Assembly: GCA_009760855.2 (NCBI GenBank) | Contig: WPIO01000055.1 | Coordinates: 467,501-531,500 of the forward strand | DNA length: 64,000 bases | Reading direction: 5' to 3' | From: Cristatella mucedo | Lineage: Eukaryota; Bryozoa; Phylactolaemata; Cristatellidae | In this document: piece by piece, positions 11,331 through 22,835 of the stretch | Layout of the letters: every line of letters starts with the position of its first letter | Numbering within the stretch: position 1 is the first letter of the stretch | The notes under the pieces: model-generated | Seen by the model: only the letters and a program-made list of their open reading frames with translations | Database searches by the model: none | What the model was told of the DNA's origin: nothing | Translations under genes and position numbers: made by a program

Positions 11331-11475
11331 AAATATTATTTATTTGTATAGCGCCCCAAGAGAAATTAATCTCTATTCAGGCGCTTCTCATGTGCCTCGG
11401 GGCTCTAGTCCACGACCTCAGCCAATCCTTGGTCAGGGCGAGCACCTTAACCGCTGGATCGAACCAGCTCGGCAT
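11331..11475 (-). mobile_element. SINE-C (tRNA-derived SINE)
   Basis: Reverse complement starts CCGAGCTGGTTCGATCCAGC, then GGTTAAGGTGCTCGCC and a diverged B box, and ends with the LINE-B-like tail GAATAGAGATTAATTTCTCT. It lies between two LINE-B tails. Confidence 0.8.
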
Positions 11476-11524
11476 CATGTTTTGTATTGAGTATGCTACC
11501 ACTCTTAACCAAGTGATCGTGGTA

Positions 11525-11612
11525 CCTTTGCAGCAATTGCAAAGCATCTTGAAAGAGATAGAATTCTCTGAAGGCACTTTATAAAATATATTATTATTAT
11601 TATTTGCATTGT
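11525..11612 (+). mobile_element. LINE-B 3' tail
   Basis: GAAAGAGATAGAATTCTCTG, then AAGGCACTTTATAAAATATA and an ATT run. Confidence 0.7.
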
Positions 11613-12369
11613 GCTAAGTTTGTGCGGGCAGTCGCGCACAGGTTAATACGGCCAAGACAGATGCCGTTTATTACGAAAACGCCGGCTTGGAAGCAGCTGC
11701 TGCAAGTGGGTCCGCTGTTTTCGTCTCAGTGGTAGTAGTAGTCCGCTCTCGAGGTACAGCGTACCCAATACATTGTAAATCCAGTTATAAGACCAGACAA
11801 AACAGGTGGGATCTAATATTAGCCGTAGCCCGCGGCTTGATCTTAGCGTCTTACACCTGTGTCGCCCCTGGCTTAATGAGCAGCGTCTGTTCAGTGCTGT
11901 GCTCAAAAGGCGTCACAGCGCTCACAGCAACGGCTTCCTGTTGAAGACTGTATGTCTTGTGACAAGGGCGAGTGCTACTAGACACTAATTATTTTTTGTT
12001 TTCTTATCCATATTATGTAGCCTAAAGAGCCATACTCGTTGGATCGCTGGCGCTCAAAAGTTTACTCGCTTTAAGTAAATCAGTATTTTGAGCGAACCAT
12101 GTCTGCTCTCGACTAGTTATTAAAGAACAGAAAAGAGGCTTAATGTGTATCATTTCCGACAGGTTTCGGTAACGCCTGCTCAAGGTCAAGGTTTCAGCCC
12201 CTGGCGAAAATCCCTAAGCATTGGATGGAGATGCGTGTACAACAATTATTTCCTGTCTCTGCTCTACCGTCTCTGTCTCTTTCCTGAACTTCAAAATTTG
12301 TCTGTTCATCCTTCAAAGTGGCTGTACTGTCGCGCCACGAAGGCATCAAATGGCCAGGAGAACGTACTA
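11613..12369. other. Intergenic stretch without recognised feature
   Basis: AT-moderate sequence; no repeat family shared with the rest of the window and no convincing coding frame. Confidence 0.5.
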
Positions 12370-12500
12370 GGTTGGCCCAGTGGTTAAGGCATACCTCGAA
12401 TCAAGGTCAAGGTGAATGCATTCTACACTCGAGGTCGTGGGCTCGAGTTCCCGTGACGAAACGCCAGAATAGAGAATAGGTTCTCGCATAGCATTATGCA
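12370..12500 (+). mobile_element. SINE-C-like element, diverged
   Basis: GGTTGGCCCAGTGGTTAAGG resembles the tRNA-like head (A box); GTCGTGGGCTCGAGTTCCC marks the B-box region; AGAATAGAGAATAGGTTCTC is a degraded tail. Confidence 0.6.
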
Positions 12501-12512
12501 AATAAATTATAC

Positions 12513-12514
<2 letters not shown>

Positions 12515-12604
<90 letters not shown>
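12515..12604. repeat. (TA)n(TG)n microsatellite
   Basis: Short TATATA run followed by about 38 TG units. Confidence 0.95.
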
Positions 12605-12606
<2 letters not shown>

Positions 12607-12689
12607 CTAAATTCGGTCTAGTCGCCGTACTTCCATTCCATTAAAATGCAGGGGAACGATTAACATCAGACTAGCTAAGCTCTTACATT

Positions 12690-12991
12690 CAGTGGCGGGG
12701 CCAGGATTTTCATCTTGGGCGGCGAGATCATCAACATTTTTATGCAGGGAAAGACCAGTAAAATTCTCGTGTAGTCAGGACTAGAACCTCAACTAAGGAA
12801 AAGTTATAGCAAAAAATCATAGCGTTTATTCGACACCAACTCTACGGTTGCTCATCGAGTGGAATTAAGACATAATTTCGTCGTTGGTGACGGTCGGCGG
12901 GCGTAGGAATAGGATGTGACTTAGGTCTATGCCCCGCTGTTATCGGGGGGGGGGCATGCTCCCCTGACGCCATCCTCTAGCTCCGCCATTG
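12690..12991 (+). mobile_element. hAT-like MITE, copy 1
   Basis: 302 bp with terminal inverted repeats: CAGTGGCGGGGCCAGG at the left and, in reverse complement, CAATGGCGGAGCTAGAGG at the right. The CAGTGGCGG-type end is characteristic of hAT elements. No coding capacity and no clear 8-bp target duplication. A second copy lies at 15470-15700. Confidence 0.7.
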
Positions 12992-13654
12992 CTCCGCCAT
13001 TAAAGCATCGAAACGGTTAAACAAGTTCCAATCTGGATTTAGAGCTAATCACTACACAGAGCTAATCCCGCAGTGAGTATACAATGACTTTCGCAGTGAC
13101 TTTTACCTAGTGCAGTCTCTCAGCTAGTTTTGCGGGATCTCTCGGATACACTGAACACCGCTAGTCGCCAGATCCCTCTTCCGAGGGCTCTGAGGAATCT
13201 GTCTGGGCATCAGTGGCTTTGTATCAGGCAGTGGTTCAGGTACCTTACAGCGCATTTCCTGCGCTGTCACGTCGGCCAATTTTCAGCCTCCGGCTGCTGA
13301 TCTGGCGCTCCGCCGTTTCACTGCCTGCCCACTCTTTAATTAACTCCGCCGTCCTCCACTGACGCAATAATAAAGGAGGACATCTAGCACAACGGCGCTA
13401 AGGTCGTCGGCGTCGACACTCGGCTGGGCCACCTTGTTAGGCCACCTCAAACATTAACTACCTCCGAGGTTTTTCATACGCGTTCTTTGAAGCTGTCGCG
13501 TCTTCAAAATTCCCACAGACAGTTGTCACGGCAACGAGCTGAGCTTCAAAGTGCCTCCAGAGCACCGGGCCACTTGGAGACTGTCGAGCATAATCAGCTT
13601 CCGTCATCTGTAGGCTGTATTTCAATATACAGATACCTGAAATGATGTCAAAAT

Positions 13655-14057
13655 AACCTCGTACAAACGTAAAATTCTTTGGAGACCGTGCATTTAGTTC
13701 GTATGCTCCCAAAGCCTGGAACTCACTCCCGACCTGCGTCAGAACATCCCCTGACTTGACCACATTTAAAAAGAACTTAAAAAACACACCTATTTAGGAC
13801 AGCATTTAGTGGGTCCCTGTGATTCGTCCTTCATGTACTTATGCGTGCTGATACTATGCATGCTGCCACTTTGCTTGCCACATTTGCATGCTGACCCTGT
13901 GCAGGCCACCCCTAACCATGTTATTCATGTTTATCAAGCATGATATTACTCACCATTCAATCGCGCTTCCCTTTGCAGCAAATGTGAAGCGCCCAGAAAG
14001 AGATTTGAGTTCTCTGGGGGCGCTTTATCAAGTGCATTATTATTATCATTATTATTC
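13655..14057 (+). mobile_element. LINE-B, 5'-truncated copy
   Basis: Starts CCTCGTACAAACGTAAAATT (end of the RT ORF), continues with SSYAPKAWNSLPTCVRTSPD-type codons and the 3' UTR, and ends with the conserved hairpin and (ATT)n. Confidence 0.85.
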
Positions 14058-14737
14058 TAAAATAGAACGTGATTATTACACGCAACACGAGGAGGAGGAG
14101 GGAGAAGAGGAGAGGAGGAGGTGGAGCACGCCTCGCTGCACCGCTGCACGCTGAACGCTCGAGACTGCGACTGCGTTAGGTCCATCACTGGCATTGTCTC
14201 GGCAATTCAGTCTTGCCTGCCTTAAAATTTAGTTGGACAGCGCGCGGTGTGCAATAGACAATGTTCAGCGTCCACACTCTCTGAGGAGCATGCGTCCGCT
14301 GGCTCCACTTTGAAAACAAAGCGAGCAGTTAAGTTACTGGGAGCCAGAACAAGAGACCCAAAGCCTTTTTACTTTGGTGACACATCGACTAAGCCTCCGT
14401 AGCGTGGCCGTAGCCGCACGTAATTGGTTGGCATGCGTTCCCGCTAAGATCAGGTCGCCATCGCACTCGCCAGCGAGTTGCAAAGGCAATGGAATCAACA
14501 CAGAACGAGGCACCGAGTCACTAAAGATAAGGAGCTTCTCTGAGAAGGGAAAACGAGAAGAGGAGTTGCTGTGAACGTAACGTAACGCGTAACATTTAAC
14601 GTAGTGACGTCGTGTGATAGACTAGAAGTTCTTCCTGTCATCATAAACCATCGACTAACGTCGCATACAGTGTAGTGACATCACCCTATATCATACCTTG
14701 TAGGCAACAATGGTCCTCGTAGGGTTCGTAGCACGAG
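14058..14737. other. Intergenic stretch with a short GAGGAG run
   Basis: A purine-rich GAGGAGGAGGGAGAAGAGG segment at about 14089-14125; otherwise nothing recognised. Confidence 0.5.
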
Positions 14738-15391
14738 TTGGCAGCTGTCATGTTATTACAAGATGCGCAGAAATTATGTGCAGTGCGATCGCAGCGAAGT
14801 AAAACACCTTGTCCAGCATTATTTCACCAGTCCAAAACCTTACTAGTTTACCCCACAGCAGTCTCGGAGCAACTTACAAAAGTCGCTGGCTCCACGATGG
14901 TTGTAATCGGCACATGTAGAACGACCACTTCGTTCCTTGCATTGCCAGTCAAGGCCAATGTGCCAGACACCTGCACGCCACCAGCAGCCAGTTTTACACT
15001 CGCGTTAAAAATCTTGAACTCTGGCTTCTCAAGTCTTACATGGGGGGGGTTCTATTTCAACACTCTGAGCATCAACAGTGGCCTGAAACTTTGCTACTTT
15101 AGTCGCCTTATCGCTCTCGACTTCTTCCATATAAACAGAATTTCGGCAGAGGAGACATCAGCTTTCAAAAGCGCGATACTGGGCTCATACGTGCCAAAAT
15201 CAAGCGAATATTTAACTCCAACCTCGATCCGTACATTTGGCACCCTCGTTCAGTGGCTGCGCCAAATCTACTACCCGGCGTTATCCTTTGTGATTGCAGA
15301 AGCTACGCTTTTCACTTCCTCTTCTCACTTCCGGGACCGAACTGCAAGCCGAAGACTATTCGAGAAAGTTTACAGCAAAAAATCCGAGTAA
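14738..15391 (+). other. Unrecognised 217-codon open frame
   Basis: Open from 14738 to 15391 without a stop, which is long for this AT-balanced region. The product (MAAVMLLQDAQKLCAVRSQ at the start) has no domain, signal peptide or repeat that I recognise. The opposite strand also has protein-like stretches, for example one reading KLAAGGVQVSGTLALTGNAR, so the coding signal, if real, may lie on the minus strand. It may be a remnant of an unidentified mobile element or a chance frame. No function is proposed. Confidence 0.25.
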
Positions 15392-15469
15392 CGTTATCTG
15401 TAGCATGCAGTTGTATACTAAATATGCCCATGGCCGACAAGCAGCAATGAAGTAAGAGATAAAGGGGCA

Positions 15470-15700
15470 GGGGTAAATTGCCCTACCTCTCTAGAGCCGG
15501 GGGGGGGAGGCAGCGACCTGGCTCGCACCCTAATACCTATGCCCCCAACGTCGCCAACGACGAAATTTGCGTCTTCTTCGAGTCGATGAGAAACCACCGA
15601 TAGCGTTTAGAATAGCCATCGTGACTGAACGCCACAATTTTTTTATTTCCGGCGCGTCTTTCCCCCACCAATTAAAATTCTGGCTCTACCCCTTCCGACG
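15470..15700 (-). mobile_element. hAT-like MITE, copy 2 (diverged)
   Basis: In reverse orientation to copy 1 it shares CGCCAACGACGAAATTTGCG, then a TCGATGAGAAACCACCGATA-like block and the CTGGCTCTACCCC end. The G tract at about 15500-15508 matches the G/C tract of copy 1. Confidence 0.65.
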
Positions 15701-16345
15701 GGTGCCGCCACGGGCGTGGGCCACCTCAGATTACCAAAAAACCACTTCCTAGAAGTGCCACTCAAGCCCTGTTTTAATTGCGCCCGCGCTTCCGTATAAA
15801 ATGGTTCACTGTATAAGTTAGAGCTCGCTTAGAGCGCGAAAGAGCACATCTGCAAACCTGGTTACGAAAATGCGTAACATAAAGACTCCGGAAGACCTTC
15901 GATTGCCCCTCACATCGACTCGACGGCGCAGCTCCGGGAAGCAAGCGGGAAAGTCGCTGCTTAGGGCTGCTTATGTCTATTCATCAACGTTTCTACTCAG
16001 AAACTTCCCGCTTCTGCGAAGGCCAAGGCTGGCTGCGGAAACTGCGTTGGCAAGTGGATACGTCGCTGAATTTCCTAGATTTTAAGATGAGCCTGCGGCC
16101 ATTTTTTCGGCGCTTTGTCGCCTGCGTTGGCAATCCCCGACTACTGCCGTCAACAAAACAAGAAAGCCTCTTGAAATCAGTGCCTCGCGGCTTAGGGTTG
16201 TGTCGCGGTCGTCCACTAGGGGATTTCGTTGTAAAATAGACTTTGCGCTTTACTTAGCACGTGGGAGCATATTTTTTAAAACACGTATTAAATAAATTTT
16301 GCAAAAAGGCAGTCAGCGTACGAGTACTTTCCGTATCGACAGAAA

Positions 16346-16580
16346 AGATCCCTCCGCAAGCTAGTACGTCGCGTGCCAGCGCGTGTTCCCCTAAAGGGCT
16401 AGCAATTGGGCCTAGAAAGAGAATAGATCCCTCCGCAAGCTAGTACGTCGGGTTCCAGCGTGTTCCTCTAAAGGCAAAGCAATTGGGCCTAGAAAGAGAA
16501 TAGATCCCTCCGCAAGCTAGTACGTCGCGTGCCAGCGCGTGTTCCTCTAAAGGGCTAGCAATTGGGCCTAGAAAGAGATT
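16346..16580 (+). repeat. Tandem repeat, three units of 77-79 bp
   Basis: Units start at 16346, 16425 and 16502, each with AGATCCCTCCGCAAGCTAGT and ending GGGCCTAGAAAGAGAAT. Unit 2 has two short deletions and CAAAGC for CTAGC. Confidence 0.9.
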
Positions 16581-16649
16581 GGGTTCTGTGAGGGCCCTAT
16601 ACAAATAGGTTCTTATCTTTTTTAATAATTTTCCGTTGCGACAAATGTT

Positions 16650-17290
16650 CAAAGTAGCATTTATGGAGGTTATGAGTTCTCTCTTTACGACCGACGTCGT
16701 GAGTTCAAATCCTGCAGTGGGCAATAATAATAATAATACACTTGATAAAGCGGCGATTGAATGGTTGAGTAATACCATGCTTGATAAACAACATGAATAA
16801 CATGGTTAGGGGTGACATGCACAGCGTCAGCACGCATAATCGCATAAAGGACGGATCACAGGGACCCACTAAAGGCTGTCCTAAATAGGCGTGTTTTAAG
16901 TTTTTTTTTAATGTGGTCAAGTCAGGAGATGTCTTGCTTCAAGTTGAGAGTGAGTTCCAGGCTTTGGGAGCATACGAACTAAATGCACGGTCTCCAAAGG
17001 ATTTGAGGTTTGTACGAGGTATCGGTAAACTGTTAGATTCCGAAAATGGGTGGTACGATGCTTAGCCTGGTGGGGAAGTAGATCTGAGAGATAGGCTGGA
17101 GCCAAAGAATGAAGTGACCTAAAAGTGAGCTCATCCGTCGCTTGATTGGTAACCAGTGTAGGTCGGCGAGAAGTGGTGTGATGTGGCAACTGCGATACTT
17201 TATTGCTAACAGCAAGCGGTGGTGCTAGCAGTTAAGGCTTTTCTGTCGCAATAAAAATGAGGCTTTTAAATCAGCTAATAATTTTTTGTA
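16650..17290 (+). mobile_element. SINE-D copy split by a LINE-B insertion
   Basis: The SINE-D head ends at 16722 (TTCAAATCCTGCAGTGGGC) and resumes at 17194 (GATACTTTATTGCTAACAGC), matching the uninterrupted order in the copy at 56.9 kb (GTGGGC directly followed by GATCCTTTATTGCC). The intervening bases are a minus-strand LINE-B. Confidence 0.8.
16723..17193 (-). mobile_element. LINE-B inserted in SINE-D
   Basis: Starts with the (AAT)n tail at the low-coordinate end and reads in reverse complement through the 3' UTR into the RT C-terminal codons (LTDLLPHQAKHRTT-like). 5'-truncated. Confidence 0.85.
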
Positions 17291-18004
17291 ATCGGAACTG
17301 GGGAAATTAGCCTGTTGCTTTTCAAAAGTTAACCACAAAAATGGCCGCAGGCCGATCTGAAAATCTGGGAAATTAAGCGCCGTATTCCTTTTGGAGAATT
17401 ACGCATAATGGCCAGCTGCGGTTCCTGTCCAAGGCCGCGATACACCGAAAAGTCTTTTACCTCTGACCTTCAATGTCATATTCAAGGTCGTAGCTCATTT
17501 TGACCGAGTGTAAACACTAGGTAGTGTAATCAGTTTTCTTATTCTGACAAAGTGTAAGCGCTCGGCCTTCTCGTTCTCCCATCCACCGATTCTCTCAGAG
17601 CAATGCATTAGCTGTTTGTTTTGTGTGATTGCTAAGCATGGGTAAGAGTCTCTTCCGTTGAAAGATTGTGGGCGTATGATGCTCGGGATTCCTATCGCTT
17701 GACCGCTAAACTCCATAGCCTTATTCTGACGCCCGAGCTCACCTTATCTTCTGCTACCAGTAGTGGGCCACACAATTCTTCATCATCGCAGCAGCTCAGT
17801 CATCGGGGCTTTGTGTAAAGTTGCATTCCGGCGCCAAACGGTAATTTTCACGTTCGTCGATTTACAGATTCGAGAAGGTATTGCCGTTAATCTTTGTCAG
17901 CTTCGGAAACGCTGCCACCCAAATGCATCAACCACAAAACGCCGCCGAAGGCTGGTGGCCTCCAATTGGATTGAATCTCGCGCGTGGGGGTTTAATATAA
18001 CAAT
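17291..18004. other. Intergenic stretch without recognised feature
   Basis: No shared repeat or convincing coding frame seen. Confidence 0.5.
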
Positions 18005-18026
18005 ATAACAAGAATAATAATTGCAC

Positions 18027-18062
<36 letters not shown>

Positions 18063-19285
18063 GACATTTTTCAGAGCCCTTAGAGAACTATATCTCTGTC
18101 TAGGTGCTAAATATAAGCTGGAAAGGAAGCATGCCAAACGAGTAGTGATACCATTCATAGTGTCAGCAAGCATAAGAACGCATAGGATGATTCCCACTGG
18201 CGGAGCGGATACTGTGAACAACAGGTGGGTTTTTGACTTCTTTTTAAATACCAAGGCATGCAGTGTCAGGACGTCAGGCGGCAGTGAGTTTTAGGGTTTG
18301 GCACCAACATACGAACTGAAGGCGCGACGTCTGAAGAATCTGAGGGGGCACAGAGGTTAGAGACTAGAGGTTAGAGGCTGAAAAGAGGCGCGAGTAAGAA
18401 AAACCAGCTGCGGCGCGCAGCAAAGCCCGATTAGGAAGTACGAAAGTACGGAAAGTATATACGAAATATACGAAAGTACGGAAGTACGAAATACGAATAC
18501 GAAAGTACGGAAGTAGTTTCGGATGGTTGGGAAAGAGCGAGAGGATGGAAGGACCTCAAATGAGCGAAACAGCAAGCGGTAAGTTGATGAGGTGCCCAGC
18601 ACGGAGCGGGTGCAGGTCGGTTAGAAGTGGTGACAGTTGGCAGTTGCGATGCTCATTCGATGCAGGCTCAAGAATCTGAGGAGGCACAGAGGTTAGAGGT
18701 TAGAGGTTAGCTGCGGGCGATTCGAAAACCAACTGTAACTAAGCGTCGCTTAGTGGCTTGGCAGGCTGATGTGACCTCGGAAAAGTGAGATCGAGAAGTC
18801 TGGACGGCATTTTGCACCAGCTGCGGCTGCGGTATCCTTGCCATAGTATTGTTCCGAATTGTTGCAGCACTGCGTAGCAGAAAGTAGGCCTTCTTGACAG
18901 TGGACCTGCGGCGGTCATCCGGTGAAAGGTCATTTTAGAAAAGGGCTACCAGATTTCTCGCAGCCGCTGCCGGAGCTGTGCTGGTTGAGCCCATTTTGAA
19001 TGCTGGACTTTCCATTTTGTTAGTAACATTATTTTTGATCCTAAACAGTAAGTTGGTCTTAGAATCATTCCAGTGGAGAACGTGTGTTGCCATCCAAGTG
19101 TGATCTACTCAGCAAGGGAGCAGACAGAGTTTGCCATGCTGGAAGGCGGGAAAGGTATCGAAGCATTGTCTACTAAAATATGCGTGTCATCTGCACAAAA
19201 ATTAAAGCCCAGATAGTGTTACGAGGTTACGTTGGCAAGAGGGATAGAGAAGAATTCTAAAACAAATGGAGCAAGCTTCCTTGAG
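18005..19285 (-). mobile_element. Old LINE-B relative (RT region to 3' tail)
   Basis: AAT-rich tail at 18005-18060, hairpin-like GAGCCCTTAGAGAACTATAT, then 3' UTR and RT sequence in reverse complement, including a region around 19185-19200 that reads FCADDTH, matching the RT catalytic box. Many breaks. An internal duplication repeats GAGGCACAGAGGTTAG near 18345 and 18680. Confidence 0.65.
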
Positions 19286-19289
19286 TACA

Positions 19290-19740
19290 CCACATAAAAC
19301 CAACCTGCACTGGCTCCGCATAAATAGCGCATCGACCTAGAGGTTTTGTTGCTCACTTTTAGGTCCCGTCATTCTCTTGCTCCAGCCAACCTTTCACGAA
19401 TACTTCCCAGTCAGTATAGGCAACGTACCAACCACTCTTGAGAATAAGTCGTTTAGCATCTAACCCTAACTCCAATCCTATGGAGACCATACGTTTAGTT
19501 AGTGTGCTCCCAAAGCCTGGAACTCACTCGCGACTGATGTCGCGACATCACCCTAACAGACCGACATTTAAAAGGAAACTTAAAACGCTCCTGCTCTTCA
19601 CAGCACTGGGACCTTGTGTTTTTGTCCGTTTTATTCTTACGTGTGCTTATGCTGCGCGTGTTATCACTAACCATGTTGACATTCTTCAATTAAAGAATTT
19701 GTAAAGTGCCAAGAAAGAGATAAAGTTCTCCGAGTGCACT
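19290..19740 (+). mobile_element. LINE-B relative, 3' part
   Basis: Reads ACCTGCACTGGCTCCGC (LHWLR), GTCATTCTCTTGCTCCAGCC and VLPKPGTHSRLMSRHHPN-type sequence, and ends with AAGAAAGAGATAAAGTTCTC and the tail. It abuts the LINE-A tail at 19741. Confidence 0.7.
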
Positions 19741-21266
19741 ATATGTAATGTAATGTAATGTAATGTATTGTATCTCCGTCAGTAACTCCACAAAGTCATA
19801 AAGACCATGTGGGCGTTACGCAGGAGAGTTTTGTATAGCGCACTCACAGCCTAAGCAGCTTTCGGTACGCATTCGGTAGCCAACAGACTTCGTCTCCCGC
19901 AACAAAGAGAAAGTGGGAAGCATAGCAGAGTCAGGAGACCAGTTGAGGTAGTGAGTAGCATAGAAGTAGCAGTTCAGGACCGCTGAAAAAGATGTGCCAA
20001 AGTCGGCAGTTGGAGAGTAGATGTCGTTGCGTAAGAATTGTGGAAGCGAGTTCCACAGTCTAGGACCTGCAGAGCTAAAGCTTCTGTCGCCAACTGTCTT
20101 TAAGCGGAGGAATGGGACAGCTAATTTATTGTCCACACAGGACCTGAGGGCGCGAACAGGCTGAAACTGATGTAGCAGTTCAGCTAGGTATGAAGGAGCC
20201 AAACCGTGGCCGGCCTTGTGGGTCAGCGTAAGAACTTTGCTCTGTATCCTTTGCTCAACCGGCAACCATCCTAGCTCTTCCAGCAAAGGTGACACGTGCT
20301 CAAACCGCTGGGACTTGAAGACCAGCCTTGCAGCCATATTCATAGTCCGCTGTAGTGGCATTATAGCTTTCTTTGGTAGCCCAGCCAAAAGGGAATTACA
20401 ATAATCAAGCCGAGACAGAACTAAAGAGCTAGTTAAATTTTTTACAAGCCACTGTGGGAGACAGCTTTTAATCTTGGATAGGGATCGGATGTGATGGCTA
20501 GCTGTAGAGGCAGTCTTCTGAATGAAGCTTTTGAAATTGAGGCAGCTGTCGAACACGACACCTAGATTACGAGCACGTGGTGAAGGTCGCACAATAGCAT
20601 CGCCTATTAGAACAGCAAAGCCTTTTAATCCAGCCACACGCTTAGGGTGTCCTATGAGAAGCAGTTCGGTTTTATCGTCATTTAATTTCAGGAAGTTTTC
20701 CGACATCCAGGATCGAATATCGGCAAGGCAAGCATTCAGTTTCTCAGTTGCTGCAGCAGATTCCGACGGTTTGAATGACAAATACAACTGAGTATCGTCA
20801 GCATTAAAGTGATATCCTATTCCATGGGCCTTAATCACTTTTCCCAGAGGTTGCGTATAAATGGAGAACAGCAAGGGACCAAGTACAGACCCTTGAGGGA
20901 CTCCACAGGTGACCCTTCTCATGTCTGAGACCTGACCCCCACACGACACGGATTGAACACGATCAGACAAGTAGGATTTAAACCACGCCAGTGCTTCGTC
21001 TGCCAGACCAATCGTTGTTCTCAGTCGTTCAAGCAGAACATCGTGATCAATGGTGTCGAAGGCAGCAGACAGATCTAGCAGAGCTAGGGCAGTGACATTC
21101 CCGTCGTCGTTGCCACGTAGAATGTCATTGTTAACACGGAGGAGAGCAGTTTCAGTAGAGTGCTGCCTCTTGAAACCTGATTGAAATGTTTCTGACATTC
21201 CATTATTTTCAATATGTTCAACTAGCTGCCTAGCAACAATTTTTTCAAGAATCTTTGATATAAATA
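19741..21266 (-). mobile_element. LINE-A copy with an open 460-codon RT frame, 5'-truncated
   Basis: CR1/L2-group non-LTR retrotransposon. The ORF from 21198 down to the stop at 19816 has no break, and the open frame continues upstream to the truncation point. It encodes an RT domain: motif A region LDLSAAFDTIDHDVLLERL (residues 41-59), GVPQGSVLGPLLFSIY (99-114), and the catalytic box at residues 131-135 as FNADD, where related elements have (F/Y)ADD. The thumb and C-terminal region includes LGWLPVEQRI and [19 protein letters not shown]. The 3' end is a TGTAA/ACATT repeat tail. No endonuclease domain remains. The open frame argues for recent insertion. Confidence 0.92.
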
Positions 21267-21299
21267 TCTTACTAATTTATTATTATTATTATTATTAAT

Positions 21300-21620
21300 C
21301 AACACTTCTCAAATAATTGTCTCCCGTTGACAATATCTTTCTGGAATCGCCCACTGAGATAGGACCTAAAACGTTACGGTGCCAGTGATGCCAGTGATGC
21401 CCAAGCGAGATGGCAGATGCTTAGAAATGACTCGGCGATCAATAGTATCAAACACTGCCTAGAAATCCAGAAGAACTAGCAGTGAGACTCTGCCTGAGTC
21501 GAATCTAGAGAAGGTTGCTAGACACTCGCAATAGCACTGACTCTACGGAGTCACTAGCTCTAAAACTGGACTGAAAATTACTTACTGGCTAGGCTAAAAT
21601 TTTGATCTAAAACGATCTCT
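21300..21620 (-). mobile_element. LINE-B RT fragment
   Basis: Reverse complement carries codons for the AFDTIDR-type motif and the SLGITGTVLRS-like segment that follows; heavily decayed. Confidence 0.55.
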
Positions 21621-21835
21621 TTCCTTTTATTCTAGGGTCTATACTTAAAATTTCTCTCAAGGCTTCGTGAGTATTGCATCTATTGAAAAAGAGAAAACTC
21701 TAAGCATTCCGTTGCAGCGCTAAATGACGTGTGGGACCAAGTGGGTAACTGTGACCTCGCAGATTAACGCAACGCAAATCTTTAAATGGGAATGGTAAGG
21801 TCAAGGTCAATTGTGCACCCCCCCCCCCCCCCCGC

Positions 21836-22825
21836 TGTTCGGACTAGATCGAATTTTCTAAAACTAAACGATGATAAAACTAACTTATTAGTTATGGGAA
21901 AACCCAGTGTGATTCAGAGATTGGAAAGGCTGACTCTCAAAATTGGCTCTGCCAGCATATCTCCAGTTGAATCAGCTCGAAATCTAGATGTCATATTCCA
22001 AAGCGACCTCTCGTTAGACGACCAAATCGGCTCCACAGTCAAATCTGCCTATTTTCAGCTTCATAACATTGCTAAAATTCGGGCTCGTCTAGATCAGGAT
22101 ACCACGTCCAAGTTGGTCCATGCATTCGTGACATCTCGTCTCGACTTCTGCAACTCACTGCTTACTGGCCTACCAGCATGTGCGATCAGGCGATTGCAGC
22201 TGGTGCAAAACTCGGCAGCTAGACTTGTCTGTCGTGAGCGTCGCAGTTGCCACAGTACTCCACTTCTCGCCGACCTGCACTGGCTACCAGTCAAGCAACG
22301 GATTGACCTCAAGGTTTTGTCGCTCACTTTTAGGTCCCTTCATTCTATGGCTCCAGCCTATCTTTCAGATATACTACCCCATCAGGCCAAGCATCGTACC
22401 ACCCGCTTTTCGGAATCCAACAGTCTAGAAATACCTCGTACAAACCTTAAATCCTTTGGAGACCGTGCATTTAGTTCGTACGCTCCCAAAGTCTGGAACT
22501 CCCTCCCGACCTGCGTCAGAACATCCCCCGACCTGACCACATTTAAAAAGAACTTAAAAACACACCTATTTAGGACAGCATTTAGTGGGTCCCTGTGATT
22601 CGTCCTTGATGTGCTTATGCGTGCTGACATTGTGCATGCTGCCACTAACCACACTTGCATGCTGACCCTGTGCATGTCACCCCTAACCATATTATTCATT
22701 TTGTTTGTTTTTCCAGCATGATTTTACTTACCATTCAATTGCATTTCCCTTTGCAGCAAATGTAAAGCGCCTAGAAAGAGATTAAGTTTTGTGACGACGC
22801 TTTATCAAGTGCATTATTATTATTA
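21836..22825 (+). mobile_element. LINE-B reference copy: RT C-terminal half, 3' UTR and (ATT)n tail
   Basis: Uninterrupted coding from NFLKLNDDKTNLLVMGKPS through IRARLDQDTTSKLVHAFVTS, RLDFCNSLLTGLP and DLHWLPVKQRIDLKVLSLTF to TFKKNLKTHLFRTAFSGSL (stop at 22596-22598), then the 3' UTR. It ends with the hairpin AGCGCCTAGAAAGAGATTAAG...GACGCTTT and ATT repeats. The C-terminal half of RT is present; the 5' half and endonuclease are missing. A poly-C run sits just upstream. L2/CR1-like. Confidence 0.9.
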
Positions 22826-22835
22826 TCATAATCTT

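Noticed and set aside
18345-18720. GAGGTTAGAG repeats as interstitial telomere sequence
   Set aside because: Not a regular hexamer array; they are a local duplication within an old LINE-B.
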